Assembly (NCBI GenBank): GCA_963556495.2
Contig: OY747702.1
Coordinates: 48,471,286 to 48,535,285 of the forward strand
Origin: Valencia hispanica
Lineage: Eukaryota > Chordata > Actinopteri > Cyprinodontiformes > Valenciidae
Length of the DNA: 64,000 nt
Direction of reading: 5' to 3'
Shown piece by piece: positions 21,270 to 33,417 of the stretch; the first letter of the stretch is position 1, and each line of letters starts with the position of its first letter. The notes below the pieces were generated by a model. That model ran no database searches. It worked only from the letters and a program-made list of their open reading frames with translations, and was not told where the DNA came from. Position numbers and translations under genes: made by a program.

Positions 21270-23086
21270 GGTGGACCAGAATCGCTTCGAACAGACTTGG
21301 AGAGACCATGGAAAACGACTTCCGTACGGCTTCGAAGCGATTCTGGTCCACCATCCGGCGTCTCAGGGGGGGAAAGCGGTCTGCCACCAACACTGTTTAC
21401 AGTGGGGATGGTGTGCTGCTGACCTCGACGCGGGACGTTTTGGGTCGGTGGATGGAATACTTCGAAGACCTCCTCAATCCCACCAGCACGCCTTCCAATC
21501 TGGAAGCAGGGTTTGGGGACTTGGGGTCGATCTCTCCAATCTCTGGTGCTGAGGTCACCGAGGTCGTTAAAAAGCTCCTCGGTGGCAAGGCTCCGGGAGT
21601 GGATGAGATTCGACCGGAGTTCCTCAAGGCTCTGGATGTTGTGGGGCTGTGTTGGCTAACGCGGCTCTGCAATATTGCGTGGACATCGGGGGCAGTTCCC
21701 TTGGATTGGCAGACCGGGGTGGTGGTCCCCCTGTTTAAAAAGGGGGACCACAGGGTGTGTTCCAACTACAGGGGGATCACACTTCTGAGCCTCCCTGGTA
21801 AGGTCTATTCAGGGGTTCTGGAGAGGAGGGTCCGACAGATAGTCGAACCTCGGATCCAGGAGGAACAATGCGGTTTTCGTCCTGGCCGTGGCACACTGGA
21901 CCAGCTCTACACCCTCAGCAGGGTCCTGGAGGGTGCGTGGGAGTTCGCCCAACCGGTCTACATGTGTTTGTGGACTTGGAGAAGGCGTTCGACCGTGTCC
22001 CTCGGGGGGCCCTGTGGGGGGTGCTCCGGGAGTATGGGGTACCGGGCCCCTTGATACGGGCTGTTAGGTCCCTGTACGACCGGTGCCAGAGTTTGGTTCG
22101 CATTGCCGGCAGTAGGTCGGGCTTGTTTCCAGTGAGAGTTGGACTCCGCCAAGGTTGCCCTTTGTCACCGATCCTGTTCCTAACTTTTATGGACAGGATC
22201 TCTAGGCGCAGCCAAGGCGTTGAGGGGATCCGTTTTGGTGGCCTCAGGATCGGGTCTCTGCTTTTTGCAGATGATGTGGTCCTGTTGGCTTCATCGGAGC
22301 GTGATCTACAGCTTTCGCTGGAGCGGTTCGCAGCCGAGTGTGAAGCGGCTGGGATGAGAATCAGCACCTCCAAATCCGAGGCCATGGTCTTGAGCCGGAA
22401 AAGGGTGGGGTGCCTCCTCCGGGTCGGGGATGGGGTCCTTCCCCAAGTGGAGGAGTTTAAGTATCTGGGGGTCTTGTTCACGAATGAGGGAAAAATGGAG
22501 CGGGAGATCGATAGACGGATTGGTGGGGCATCTGCAGTTATGCGGCCGCTCTACCGGTCTGTCGTGGTGAAGAGAGAGCTGAGCCAAAAGGCGAAGCTCT
22601 CGATTTACCGGTCGATCTACGTTCCTACCCTCATCTATGGTCACGAACTCTGGGTGGTGACCGAAAGAACGAGATCACGGATACAAGCGGCTGAAATGAG
22701 TTTCCTCCGCAGAGTGTCTGGGCTCTCCCTTAGAGATAGGGTGAGAAGCTCAGTCATCCGGAGGGAGCTCAGAGTAGAGCCGCTGCTTCTCCACATCGAG
22801 AGGAGTCAGTTGAGGTGGCTCGGGCATCTGGTCAGGATGCCTCCTGGACGCCTCCCTGGTGAGGTGTTTCAGGCACGTCTCACCGGGAGGAGGCCCAGGG
22901 GAAGGCCCAGGACACGCTGGAGGGACTATGTTTCTCGGCTGGCCTGGGAGCGCCTTGGGGTTCCTCCCGAGGAGCTGGAACAAGTGGCTGGGGAGAGGGA
23001 AGTCTGGGTCTCTTTGCTTAGGCTGCTGCCCCCGCGACCCGACCCCGGATAAGCGGAAGAAAATGGATGGATGGATGGATGGATGG
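21270..23086 (+). mobile_element. Rex3 (RTE-clade) LINE, 5'-truncated, with 12-bp TSD
   Basis: The insertion is bounded by ACCACTTTATTT at 21258-21269 and 23087-23098, a perfect 12-bp target duplication. It ends with a very short 3' UTR and repeats of ATGG/GATG, the known tail of Rex3. The first 22 bases (21270-21291) are the exact reverse complement of 21331-21352, so the 5' end carries a fold-back. The copy is young-looking: long open frames with one frameshift. Confidence 0.85.
21308..23052 (+). pseudogene. Rex3 reverse transcriptase, one frameshift
   Basis: The encoded protein is the C-terminal two thirds of an RTE-type ORF: KAPGVDEIRPEFLKA (RT motif 1), NYRGITLLSLPGKVY, EEQCGFRPGRGTLDQ, VDLEKAFDRVPR, LRQGCPLSPILF, LFADDVVLLASSERD (catalytic DD at about 22270), KFKYLGV-type motif EEFKYLGVLF, and the C-terminal RWLGHLVRMPPGR. 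The reading frame changes at about 21966, where one T of a T-run appears to be missing (ATGTGTTTGTGG). The endonuclease domain is absent because of 5' truncation. It cannot mobilise itself. Confidence 0.85.
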
Positions 23087-23098
23087 ACCACTTTATTT

Positions 23099-24035
23099 AT
23101 TAGTACCGTCCAGTAGGGGTTATTCTTTAGTTAGGTTACATGCTTAGAGTTACATTTTTAGCATGACAAGAGCAAATATTTTCATGTCCGTATGTACAGA
23201 AAATAATCGTTTTACTTTAAGTTTCCTTTTGACTCATCCTTTTAACACCATGAGCAGTTACCTGCTAAATTTGTTTTATTGGTTTTTACTTTATTTTCAC
23301 CTTTTGCTAAAAAAAAAGTGGGACACTTTAATCTCCTTTTTAAATCTTAAAAAAAATACAAAAATCCAACCTCAGAAAAAGAAAAATATACAAAGATTTT
23401 CAGTATGACAAATTGTCCGACTAATTGCCTCTCTGACGTTTCACATTTATCTAAAAAAAAACCTTGGCACCCTGTTGCAGACAACGTTGGAAGATTGCAG
23501 TTCAGCCTGTAGATTCAGTAAATGAAACGTGCCTTTCTATGGGAGACCCTTTTTTACCGGCGCTAGGTGTGTCCAAGTGAGGGATGTGTACACAGAACAG
23601 GACCTGGGTCATTGCCTGTCCCCTGTTGTCCTTTGCCGTGTTTACGGTAAAGCAAGGGCTGAACATTGAATTTGAATGCACGTCAACAACGTCCTGTGTG
23701 GACTATTTCAGGAACATAAAATGGAAACAAACAGGGGAAGGATGTAGGAGGGGAGCAGGCATTCGTGATTGTCATGTTTCTTCTGTCTTTTGCATCTGAC
23801 ACACAGTGATTTTCCATTCCTACACAGGTTGGAGGATCATTTCCAGAGGGACAGTGCAGCTTCCAAGTTAAAGTTTTCAGGAAAAAAAAGTATGAATCAA
23901 TGTTTTCAAAAATGCAATAATGCTGATCTGCTTTGGCAGGTTTTTGTGAGCATGAGAACATGTTTAATGAGCTGATGTGCAAATGTGAAAATGCAATTGC
24001 TCCTCTTTCTGAATCATAAATGAACTGATGAACAC
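23099..24035. other. No gene or known repeat seen
   Basis: Unique-looking sequence with weak open frames on both strands between Rex3 and a Tc1 relic. Nothing supports an exon. Confidence 0.45.
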
Positions 24036-24039
24036 TTTT

Positions 24040-25090
24040 TTTTTGGTTGAATTACACAAAACACACTCAGACCTATAAAATCAAGAAATTCTTTAAAAAG
24101 AACCTTCCTGACAATATGAAGTAAGCTGAAAGATCTGAAAAAACTGAACATCATGCCCTGATTTAAAGAACCCAAAGAACAGAGGAAAACCAGAGTCACT
24201 GATAAATATGTCTGTAAATAGAATTACTATGGCTTTGGGATGTAAGCAGATCACAATTAGAGCCAGTATCCAGAAGCATGGTGTGGCGGTGAACCTTCTA
24301 GTGAGTGGCCAACCTACCAAAAACACTAAGAGCGCATCCGCGATTCATTCAGGAGGTCACAAAAGAACCCAGAACATCTGAAGCTCTGCAGAACTTACAA
24401 TAAAGGCACAGAGGGAATCAGGAAAAGGGACAGGTAGATTAGTTATAGGAGCAATGGAAGAATCCAGCAGAGAATGAGGAGTTTATTAAATACTGGGGAG
24501 CTTGATTACCTGACAAGTGAAGGGTGGCTGATTGGGGGAAAAGGGTGCAGCTGTGAGACAAGACTAGGCAGGGTGAGGGAAGGACACTAATGAGCATGAA
24601 ATGAGCTGAGGAGGAAATAAATAATAACTAAGGCTAAACACAAATCTAAGAAAATGCAAAAATAAGTAAAAGCTGGACATGAAGGAATGATCTGAAATAG
24701 GGAGATCCAGACTGCACCTAAATAAACAAGGAAATATTCCACACAAAACACAGAAGAAACCTAAAAACCCCAGGATCATTACAGTGACAGTCTAAAGCTG
24801 CTTTAGACAACTTGCTGTAATTGGTGAAACCATGAATTGTGGTCAACTAGAAAACTCTGAAGAATTTCCTTCTATCACATTATGCTCAAGCATGCTTAGG
24901 TTTAGCAGCGAGACAATCATTCAAAGCAAACCAGCAGGTCCACCTCTGAATGGCTCGCAAAATGTCAAACTGAAGGTTTCAGAGTGGCCTAGTCAAAGTC
25001 TGGATTTAAATCCAAATGAGGTGGAGTGGGATGACCTCAAGCCAGCTCTTCATGGTCTAAAATCTGTAATGTGGGTCACAGCACTAACAA
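24040..25090 (+). mobile_element. Tc1-like relic split by another repeat
   Basis: Left part (to about 24394) includes GTGAGTGGCCAACCTACCAA and GAGCGCATCCGCGATTCATT with CACAAAAGAACCCAGAACAT, the N-terminal helix-turn-helix/linker coding region of a Tc1 family. Right part (about 24815-25090) includes CCAGCAGGTCCACCTCTGAA, GAGTGGCCTAGTCAAAGTCT and ATTTAAATCCAAATGAGG, the LNPxE region. The pieces are separated by an unrelated 420-bp repeat. No intact transposase remains. Confidence 0.65.
24395..24815 (-). repeat. LTR-like repeat nested inside Tc1 relic
   Basis: Purine-rich blocks (ATTAAATACTGGGGAGCTTG, GTGCAGCTGTGAGACAAGA, CTGAGGAGGAAATAAATAAT) follow the order seen in the unit at 5331-5994, and the right end is CCAGGATCATTACA, like GGAACCTGACA there. 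The left terminus is missing, so the copy is partial. Confidence 0.4.
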
Positions 25091-25262
25091 CTACACTAAC
25101 ATGCATTTTGACGTATTTATTTTTATTTTATTGCATTTTATTTTATGAATCGAAAAGAAAAGAAAATATGTCCAAATCCCAATAAAATAATTGATGACAA
25201 CTTCATAATGTCCTATAAAGCTCAATATACTTAATTAAGAATATACTAAATATATAACACTA
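25091..25262. other. AT-rich spacer
   Basis: Short AT-rich stretch between the Tc1 relic and the second Rex3 insertion. Nothing recognised. Confidence 0.5.
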
Positions 25263-25273
25263 TGTAAAATACA

Positions 25274-26226
25274 TCCATCCATCCATTTTCTTCCGCTTAT
25301 CCGGGGTCGGGTCGCGGGGGCAGCAGCCTAAGCAAAGAGACCCAGACTTCCTTCTCCCCAGCCACTTGTTCCAGCTCCTCGGGAGGAATCCCAAGGCGCT
25401 CCCAGGCCAGCCGAGAAACATAGTCCCTCCAGCGTGTCCTGGGCCTTCCCCTGGGCCTCCTCCTGGTGAGACGTGCCTGAAACACCTCACCAGGGAGGCG
25501 TCCAGGAGGCATCCTGACCAGATGCCCGAGCCACCTCAACTGACTCCTCTCGATGTGGAGAAGCAGCGGCTCTACTCTGAGCCCCCTCCGGATGACTGAG
25601 CTTCTCACCCTATCTCTAAGGGAGAGCCCAGACACTCTGCGGAGGAAACTCATTTCAGCCGCTTGTATCCGTGATCTCGTTCTTTCGGTCACCACCCAGA
25701 GTTCATGACCATAGATGAGGGTAGGAACGTAGATTGACCGGTAAATCGAGAGCTTCGCCTTTCGGCTCAGCTCTCTCTTCACCACGACAGACCGGTAAAG
25801 CGCCCGCATAACTGCAGATGCCCCACCAATCCGTCTATCGATCTCCCGCTCCATTTTTCCCTCATTCGTGAACAAGACCCCCAGATACTTAAACTCCTCC
25901 ACTTGGGGAAGGACCCCATCCCCGACCCGGAGAAGGTCCCCCACCCTTTTCCGGCTCAAGACCATGGCCTCGGATTTGGAGGTGCTGATTCTCATCCCAG
26001 CCGCTTCACACTCGGCTGCGAACCGCTCCAGCGAAAGCCGTAGATCACGTTCCGATGAAGCCAACAGGACCACGTCATCTGCAAAAAGCAGAGACCCGAT
26101 CCTGAGGGATCCCCTCAACACCTTGGCTGCGCCTAGAGATCCTGTCCATAAAAGTTAGGAACAGGATCGGTGACAAAGGGCAACCTTGGCGGAATCCAAC
26201 TCTCACTGGAAACAAGCCCGACTTAC
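25274..26226 (-). mobile_element. Second Rex3 copy, strongly 5'-truncated
   Basis: On the minus strand it is nearly identical to the second half of the 21270 copy: LFADDVVLLASSERD, EEFKYLGVLF, RWLGHLVRMPPGR and a stop at 25297-25299, followed by the CATCC-type tail (GGATG repeats on the minus strand). TGTAAAATACA flanks it at 25263-25273 and 26227-26237, giving a 10-11 bp target duplication. Relative to the first copy, 11 bases are missing just upstream of the FADD box (about 26108), shifting the frame there. Confidence 0.85.
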
Positions 26227-26237
26227 TGTAAAATACA

Positions 26238-27005
26238 GCTTGTCTTTATTGAATTTGGGATAAACTGGTCCATTGCTAGGACTATTGAACTAACACCACT
26301 ACCACAACCCACTGACATTAACGTTAAGGAAGCAGAAATGTGGTTAGCAATAACTAAGGAAGGAGACCATCTCAAGTTGCAATGACGGTTGAACGGTTCA
26401 TTCACAACATTAGAGTAAGAAGCAGGCAACTATATCAAGGCATCTTAAGGCAGCACATCAAGCAACCTGCTTCCTTGTGTCACATCATGGAAAAATAAAT
26501 CGAAATCAGGAAAAGATATTCGGAATAGAATTGTGGACCTCCAGAGGTCTGATCTATTCTGGACTACAATTTCCAGATGTTCAATGGTGCCACATTCACA
26601 TTGTGTTTAAACCGTTCAAGAAACAGGCGATTTCTGAATCCCCAAAAGATGAACATGTTTTGGTGCTAATTTTCCAAATCGAACCCAGAACAAAAGCAAG
26701 AGACCTTGTAAGGATGAGACAGAACTGTGATCCACAGTGAAAAGAGTCCATACCAACATGAGCTGAAAAATGAAGAAACCAATGCAATACAACAAGATAA
26801 AGTACAGTTTGCAAATACACTCAGGTACAAAGACTTCAATTTGAAAGAGAAATCTAAGCTTTGGCCATAATGACCATCGTCACATTTGGAGGAAAAAGGG
26901 GAAAGCTTGTAACCCTGAGAATTGCCTGTTAACAATGAAGTACGGAGGTGGCAGCATCATGTAGTGGTACACTTCACAAAAGAGATCACGTCATCAGAAA
27001 ATAAT
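26238..27005 (+). mobile_element. Worn Tc1/mariner-like element
   Basis: Contains AGACCATCTCAAGTTGCAAT, GTCTGATCTATTCTGGAC, TTAACAATGAAGTACGGAGG and GGTGGCAGCATCATGTAGTG, the last being the GGGSIMxW segment of Tc1-like transposases. All frames are broken. The second Rex3 copy inserted next to or into it. Confidence 0.5.
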
Positions 27006-27109
27006 TCTTCTGTACAAAAAAAAAAAGACCCTTGATCAACCTAATAATAATAGGATCAAGTTCTAACAATAAATATGATATAAAACGGATTAATGAAAGA
27101 AACCTGTAG

Positions 27110-27645
27110 CAGCCCAAAAACAACCACACTGTTAGTTTGTTTATTTGTTTATTTAAGGATCCGCATTAGTCTTCACCAGAGTAAAGACTATTCTTCCTGG
27201 TGTCCGCTTATTCTAACAGAACAATGTTACAAACATTTAAGCAAACATGACAATAATAAAAATAAAAGAACAGAAAAACAATACCAGCAAAGAAAAATAA
27301 AAGAATTGAAACAATTTATTGATTTATTGGTTATTTAGAGCCAGTTGGAGTAGGTACATTAGTTGTTTAATATAATTTCATTATGTATTACAGACTTCTT
27401 AAAATTAGCCTAATTATTAATTAATATTATTTCTGGAGGCAGCATATTCCAGTATGACATGGCTCTGTAAATAGCTGTTCTTTTAAGTGCATTAGTTCGT
27501 GGCAAAGGGAGAGTAAAGGTAATGTAAGAATCTCTTCTTGTGTTAAAATCATGTCTCTTACAAGTAGGTAGAAGTGGTATAAGTATAATGGGGAATTTAA
27601 AGCCATTATAAATTAAGCCAAAAATCTACAAAGTTATCAATCATT
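27110..27645 (-). mobile_element. LINE 3' remnant
   Basis: On the minus strand, near 27430-27540, the sequence reads as RTNALKRTAIYRAMSYWN, resembling the C-terminal RTNxLKKxxxYxGxxxWN motif of LINE ORF2. The 3' end lies at the TTTGTTTATTTGTTTATTTAAGGATCC region (27130-27165). Strongly truncated and worn. Confidence 0.5.
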
Positions 27646-29230
27646 TTAGTCTGCTTTTCTAAACAAAAGATCAACAGAAATATACATGTTTTCATCTGGA
27701 GTCCAGCTACCTGAACAGCACATTGCTACACATGAGCAAAATAAAATACACACAGGGTTTATTTTCCTCCAAGCCTTCTACATTACAGAAGATGTGGAGG
27801 CTTTTTCTAAAATGCACTGCCATCCAGTGGACAGCAGGATCATTACCTCAATAACCTCTCATCATTGGCTGTGAGGGATATTTAAATTAATGCCCAGCGT
27901 GCGTCACACTCACAGCAGCAGCATTTTGTTTTCCTCATTTAACAAAAACACTCATGATCCCCTTCATCCCCCTCCCACTTTCCTCCAACCACTTCCACAG
28001 CCTCTTCTCAAAGCAAACAGAGCTGCAAAAACATTCCATTAATCACACAAAAGGAACCTTTAATGAATCCATGGAACATCTGAAGTTACAACCTAATAAG
28101 AAGTGAAAGAGAAACATCTGTAATGCAGCTTGTATTTCCTTCTACTAGAGGCTTTTGATTGTGCAAAAAAAATTTTTAAAAGCGGATGAAAGAAAATTGA
28201 ATCCCCCGGACAAGGAAACGCCCACAGAATGACATTCCCAGACCCCACACATGAAGGTGAGCGGTGGGTTTGCTGCATTCACACCTCTCACCTAAATGCA
28301 GAACAATGCACTCGGTACTTTCCCACGAAAACGGTAAAACTTTAACCCAACCTCTACTAGCCGAGGCGACAACACATTATGCTAAATAAAAAGTTTATCC
28401 GGAAAAAGGTAAAAAACACCAGCAGTGTGTATAAAAAACTCTGTGGGGATTGAAGCAAGAACAAACTCTTTTACTTCAACCTCTGACCTTCAAAGATTCT
28501 CTGCTCTCTTGCGAATTTCAGCTGGGCACCTGAATTTTGTTATGTAGCCCCCAAACAAACTTAGTTTAGCCGAAATAAATCTGTCTGATCTTCTAGATTG
28601 ATGTTAAACAATTATCTTTACACAAAGGCCAACTGCAGCTGCTTATTAGACAAAATGAGACCAAAGAGGTTAAAAAAAATGTCCGTTTAATTTTTTAAAA
28701 TCCACATTTAGTCGTTATGCAATAGTTAGTCAACACAATGAGTACATGTGTTAAAATGTTCAGTAGATAGTTGGTTTGATTTTTTTCCAAAGGTCACACA
28801 TCTGTGAAGCTCTGACATCACAGAGGTACAACTCTGGTGGACTCACTTTTACTCATTGGTCGGATGATGTGACGCAACTCCCACATTGGCCATTAGTTCG
28901 TTTTTGAATGGCTGATTAAACCTGGGTGACATGGTTCAGGTGGAAGTGCAATTCCAGCAGCTATAGCAGTCCTCAGAACCATGTCCTTAAAACATATTTG
29001 TCTAACAAAGAAGTGGAGCGGACTGAGTCAGGCTGGACTAATCACCCTCTGGACTGCTGTTGTGATAAATGTTTGTTTGCATTGTACGCCACGTTAAGTT
29101 TATTCTGCCTGTGAAAGGCTGCGTAAACACTTCCTCTTTATTTTAAAAAAAAGACCCTGTTCTGAATGGTCAACAAAACATCAGTGTGCTTAGATTATAG
29201 TTTATACTGATCGCTTTCACTACATTCTCC
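27646..29230. other. Intergenic sequence without recognised repeats
   Basis: About 1.6 kb with no transposon similarity that I can see. Two stretches are less AT-rich and look unique: 27890-28060 (AGCAGCAGCATTTTG, CTTCATCCCCCTCCCAC) and 28790-28920, which carries TGACATCA, ATTGGTCGG and CACATTGGCCATTAG, including inverted CCAAT cores. Such islands are candidates for regulatory DNA, but no function can be read from one sequence. Confidence 0.4.
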
Positions 29231-29237
29231 ATCCGTC

Positions 29238-30086
29238 CATCCATCCATCCATTGTCTATACTTGCAGGTTTGCAGGGGGGCTGGTGCCTATCTCCAGTGG
29301 TCACCACAAGAGAGGCGGGGGACACCCTGGACAGGTCGCCAGTCCATCACAGGGCAATACAGAAACAGGGGACAAGCAGCTATGGATACACTCACGTTTA
29401 AGGGCAATCTAGAGAAACCAAATAACCTTCACAGTCATGTTTTTGGACTGTGGAAGGAACCAATCAATCAATCAATCAATCAATCAAACTTTATTTATAA
29501 AGCACTTTTCATACAAGAGTTGGAACTCAAAGTGCTTTGCAAATTTAAATGACCCCACATAAACCATATTCCCATCCCTTACCCACAGATTTAACAGCAT
29601 GATCACATTTATACCCCCCTCCCCCGAACCCAACTTCCATGCACACAAACACTTAAGAACAACAATGAAAAGGACATAAAGAGGACATAAAAAGGACATT
29701 GGGCCAAGTGCAGATGAGTCAGGTAAGGAAACGCCATCAAGGGAGCCATCTGCGCCGGCAGCCGCAGATCAACCGCAGCAGCCGAGGCCCACAGGGTGCC
29801 GGGCGGAGGCAAGGCAGAGACCCCCACCGCCATCTCCACCCAAGCGCTACCTGGAGAGCACACAGGCAGCCAGAGGCGACCACCGCTCCCGAGGCAGAGG
29901 GCTCCCACAGAGAAAACACTGGAAGGAAGATTAAAATAACAGATTAAAGTATAAAAATAACAGATAAGACTACACAGTAAAACACTGAAAATATAATCAG
30001 GGAAGCTGGTGTACCTGGAGAAAACCCACACATTAATGGGGAGAACATGCAAACTCCATGCAGAAGGACCCCAGGCTGGGATTACA
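29238..30086 (-). repeat. SINE-like repeat copy interrupted by another repeat
   Basis: Positions 29238-29456 carry TGCAGGGGGGCTGGTGCCTA, CCCTGGACAGGTCGCCAGTC and GTTTTTGGACTGTGGAAGG, and 30005-30086 resumes with GTACCTGGAGAAAACCCACA and ACATGCAAACTCCATGCAGA. Together they are the reverse complement of the element at 38492-38870. The two halves are split by about 545 bp of foreign repeat. Confidence 0.6.
29457..30004 (+). repeat. Repeat nested in SINE-like element
   Basis: Begins with a CAAT tract at about 29461-29488 and ACTTTATTTATAAAGCAC, continues AACTCAAAGTGCTTTGCA, and has a GC-rich core (29740-29910) rich in CAGCCGC and CACCGCC. It shares its first 40 bases with the repeats at 1046 and 1840. 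It lacks coding capacity; the GC-rich open frame on the minus strand is a composition artefact. GGAA occurs at both edges, a weak hint of a short target duplication. Confidence 0.45.
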
Positions 30087-33000
30087 TATTTTCTGCATCC
30101 ATATTGGATACCAAACTCGAGGGTTCTCAGCGATCTCCGACTTTCCCAGACAAAATTCACACGTCTGGGGGCACTTTCCTAGCTTTTCCGACTAGGACCA
30201 ACAGTGAGTAGATATTAGTCTTACATAGGATTTCTTTTTCTCTTTAATCTTTAGTTAATGGTTTGATTTCCCAATGTGTGTTCATTTAATTTATATTAAC
30301 CAAAAATGATACAGCTACTCTTCTTCCTTATACGTGGAGTTGTGGTGAAATATAATTTATTCTGCAAGAGAAACTAAACTGATCAAATAAGGGATTAAAC
30401 TTATTTGAAGTTGATAACCAGTGAGACTGGCTGAGTCGTGGATATCAAGGTCATATTTGTAATGAAGTTATTCCATGAGGAAAAATGATGTAGCACAAAC
30501 AGGGAACATCAGCTCCTCCTAGTTTTTGTTGTTTTAAATATTTTAAAAATGAAAACCAAAAACTGAAACCCCGCGGAGCCACCACAAGACAGAAATTATC
30601 CCGCTCAGTGTGATCCAACCCTACACATCACCAAAGATCTGCGAGGCAATCCATCAGTCAAGTAAGAATGTGTGTAGAAAACGCTATAATAATCCTTTTA
30701 AAGGTTGTTGATTACCTTCTGTCCAGAACCAGTCCTTCTCACCAAAGTAGAAGTAAAAAAACACAGTTTTTGTCAGCAAAACATTATAAAAAACATTATA
30801 ATTTTTTTAAACTTTAAAGCAAAAATACTTTTATGAAGCGCTGGTTAACCCAGCAAAACCAAGCAAAAAAAAACCCAAAACTGTATAGTATTTCCTTCCT
30901 GACAGATTTATGACAACTTCTGCCACATAATTCCAATGCAATTGTATGCAACCAGGATGAAAGGAGAAGGGAGCGCCAGTCACTGCACATTTACAAACTG
31001 CTTGAGGCAGCAAACATGAATATGAGGGTCTGCTGTTGCACATTTTGTTTAAATTCACCAAACATACATACAGACAGAAGCAGCAGCTAAAGAAAGAGGA
31101 GGATTAACACTGCAGCTATGAACGCCATCACGTTCGCATTAATTATGCCACTATGGCCGCAGCATATTTTCCCATACCCTGCTGATGCAGGAACACTCTG
31201 TACGTCCCCCCCCACCCCTTCCCCTCGGCTCCTTTCAAGGAGATAAACAATAGGGTGAGCTGGTGTTCACTGCTCCTTGTGGGTGGAGTCTCAAAACCAC
31301 ATCAATATCATCAGATGTTTGTGCATCTGCTGAGCTTGAACCATCTCAATTACAAAATAGATCATCAAAAGTCATAGTTTTAGGAGATTTGAAGCAGGTT
31401 CCTCATCACGTTCAGGTAGCAGGAACAAAAAGAGGAGAAAAACTCATGAAATAATCAAATATTAATATGTTTTTGTGTTTGCCTCTGTGGTTTACAAGTC
31501 TGTAAGAACAGCAACGCGTGAACAACATGGTACAGTTTCCAATATAATATTTACAAACAGAATATTTCTTCAACAGAAATGCTTCCCCTATAAACCGATA
31601 TTTGAACTGAAACGTCTGCAGATGATTTGTTTTTTATGGTCAGCTATGTCGAAGAACAGCCAAAACCACCAGGGCTTCGACCTCTGCTTTGTAACGTCTT
31701 CCAACAGCGAGCCACACAGCTGCGACTCCTTTATTTCATCAATGACATCCAGCCTGCAGACTAGTTGGGGTGATTTTAACCCCACAAACCCACATCTAAA
31801 AACATTTCTCTGAAAATAATTTATTTTCTTTAGCATGAGTAAAATCTATTGCAGCCAACTGGTTGTTTTATTTTCTTTAAAATATGTGTTTACAAGATGT
31901 TCTTTTTTCTTTTCTTTTTACCAATGACCTTGTTGTTCCTATTTGATTGGCTGACAACCAAAGAAAGATAAAAAATGTATGTGGAGGTTGCACACTTTTT
32001 AAATCTGATTTGACAAACAAGAACCAGATTTCTCTTTTGTTTAACATTATCCCTCTGTAACAAGTTCCTTTAGGAGTAACATTTACTCATGTTTATCAAT
32101 AACAATCATGTACATACTGATGGAGTATAAATCACAGCAAAAACTGTAAGCGGTTAAAAGAAGAAAGCATTTTTGAGTCTAATGGTGTCAGGAAAACAGC
32201 CTGCAAACAGGGCACTTGGCTTGTGTTTGCGACATCCTTTTTAATGCAGAAGTTTTGCATTACAGATGACAAACTCGTCACTGGTGCCTGTGTGTCAACC
32301 GTGTAGTTTGTTTAAAAATAGCAGCAGATGGGCCTACTTTACCTCCTTTCCTGTTGAGGAGCTCTGCGGTCACTTCTGTAACATCAATTATTGGGCTGCT
32401 TCGACACTGACGGTCTATGATCTGTCTGCTCTGCAGAGCCCAAAGGCAGAACACCAATTTTTATGTAATCCTGTGATTTTATTCACAAAATCCATTCAGC
32501 CCCAGTCTGTCTGTTGACACTCAGCACTCTAAGAAAAGGGAAAATCCTTACCTAATCCATTTTAAATTGGAATTGGCCCTCAAAAATCCCAAAGTGTCTT
32601 ATTTAAATAAAAAAAGGAATAATTTTGTAATGTATTTTGCAGAAAATACTAAAACGTAAAAACAAAAATAATGAAATAGGAAACAAATACAAAGATACAC
32701 ATAAAATAAATTTAAAATAATAACCAGGTATTAAATACACTTTTCATCAAGTCCACATTTCTGTACTGAAAATGTTTTTTAAGTGGTCTGATATAATATT
32801 CTAATTTTAAATGTGTTTTTATTAGCTGTAAGTGGGAAAAATCATCATAATTAACAGGAATAACAGCTTGAAAACATCAGTCTGTTTGTAATTAATCTAT
32901 ATTATTAGTTTTACTTAGAGAGCTTGGTTACTGAAATACATTTACCTAATGTTCAATTTTATTGATTTTGACAGTATATAATGAGTAAATACCCCTATTT

Positions 33001-33417
33001 AGGGTAAAATAGGCAGAGTAATGCTGAATACGTTGTTATAAATCTACAAAATCGAACATCAAAAGATTTAACCTAATGACTTGATTAAAAGTTAAACAGA
33101 TGAAGCAACGGTTTCAGTCATGTCTTTTGATCACCAAAAATGTAATGCTCTCGTAATAAGAAAATTTATTTTAAAAAAGCCTTTTGGAATTTTTCTTTTA
33201 AAATCTCTTCTAAGTAAAAATGTATCTCCTTTAAGTAATTTTACGTTTCTATTCCATGTTGATGCACTGTCGATTTTTTGTTTTAATTCTTCTAACTTCA
33301 ACAAAAGATGCATCTAAAAACAATTTTCAGTCTGGTAAAAAAAAAAAACAATAAGAAACAAAAAAAGCAAAGAAGAAAACATGATGCTGTTGGTTTCAAT
33401 CAGCAAATCGCAATGGA
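30087..33417. other. Intergenic, no gene recognised
   Basis: 3.3 kb without an exon or known transposon. Most is AT-rich. A more complex stretch at 31080-31250 (GAACGCCATCACGTTCGCAT, TATGCCACTATGGCCGCAGC) stands out from its surroundings, as does 32200-32520. Both are candidates for conserved non-coding DNA. Confidence 0.4.

Noticed and set aside
21915..23091. Several long antisense frames across the Rex3 copies (also 25366-26158)
   Set aside because: They are shadows of the GC-rich reverse-transcriptase gene and carry no recognised domain.
29609..30160. 183-codon minus-strand frame and overlapping plus-strand frames
   Set aside because: They lie within the GC-rich core of a nested repeat, spread over repeat borders and show no conserved motif.
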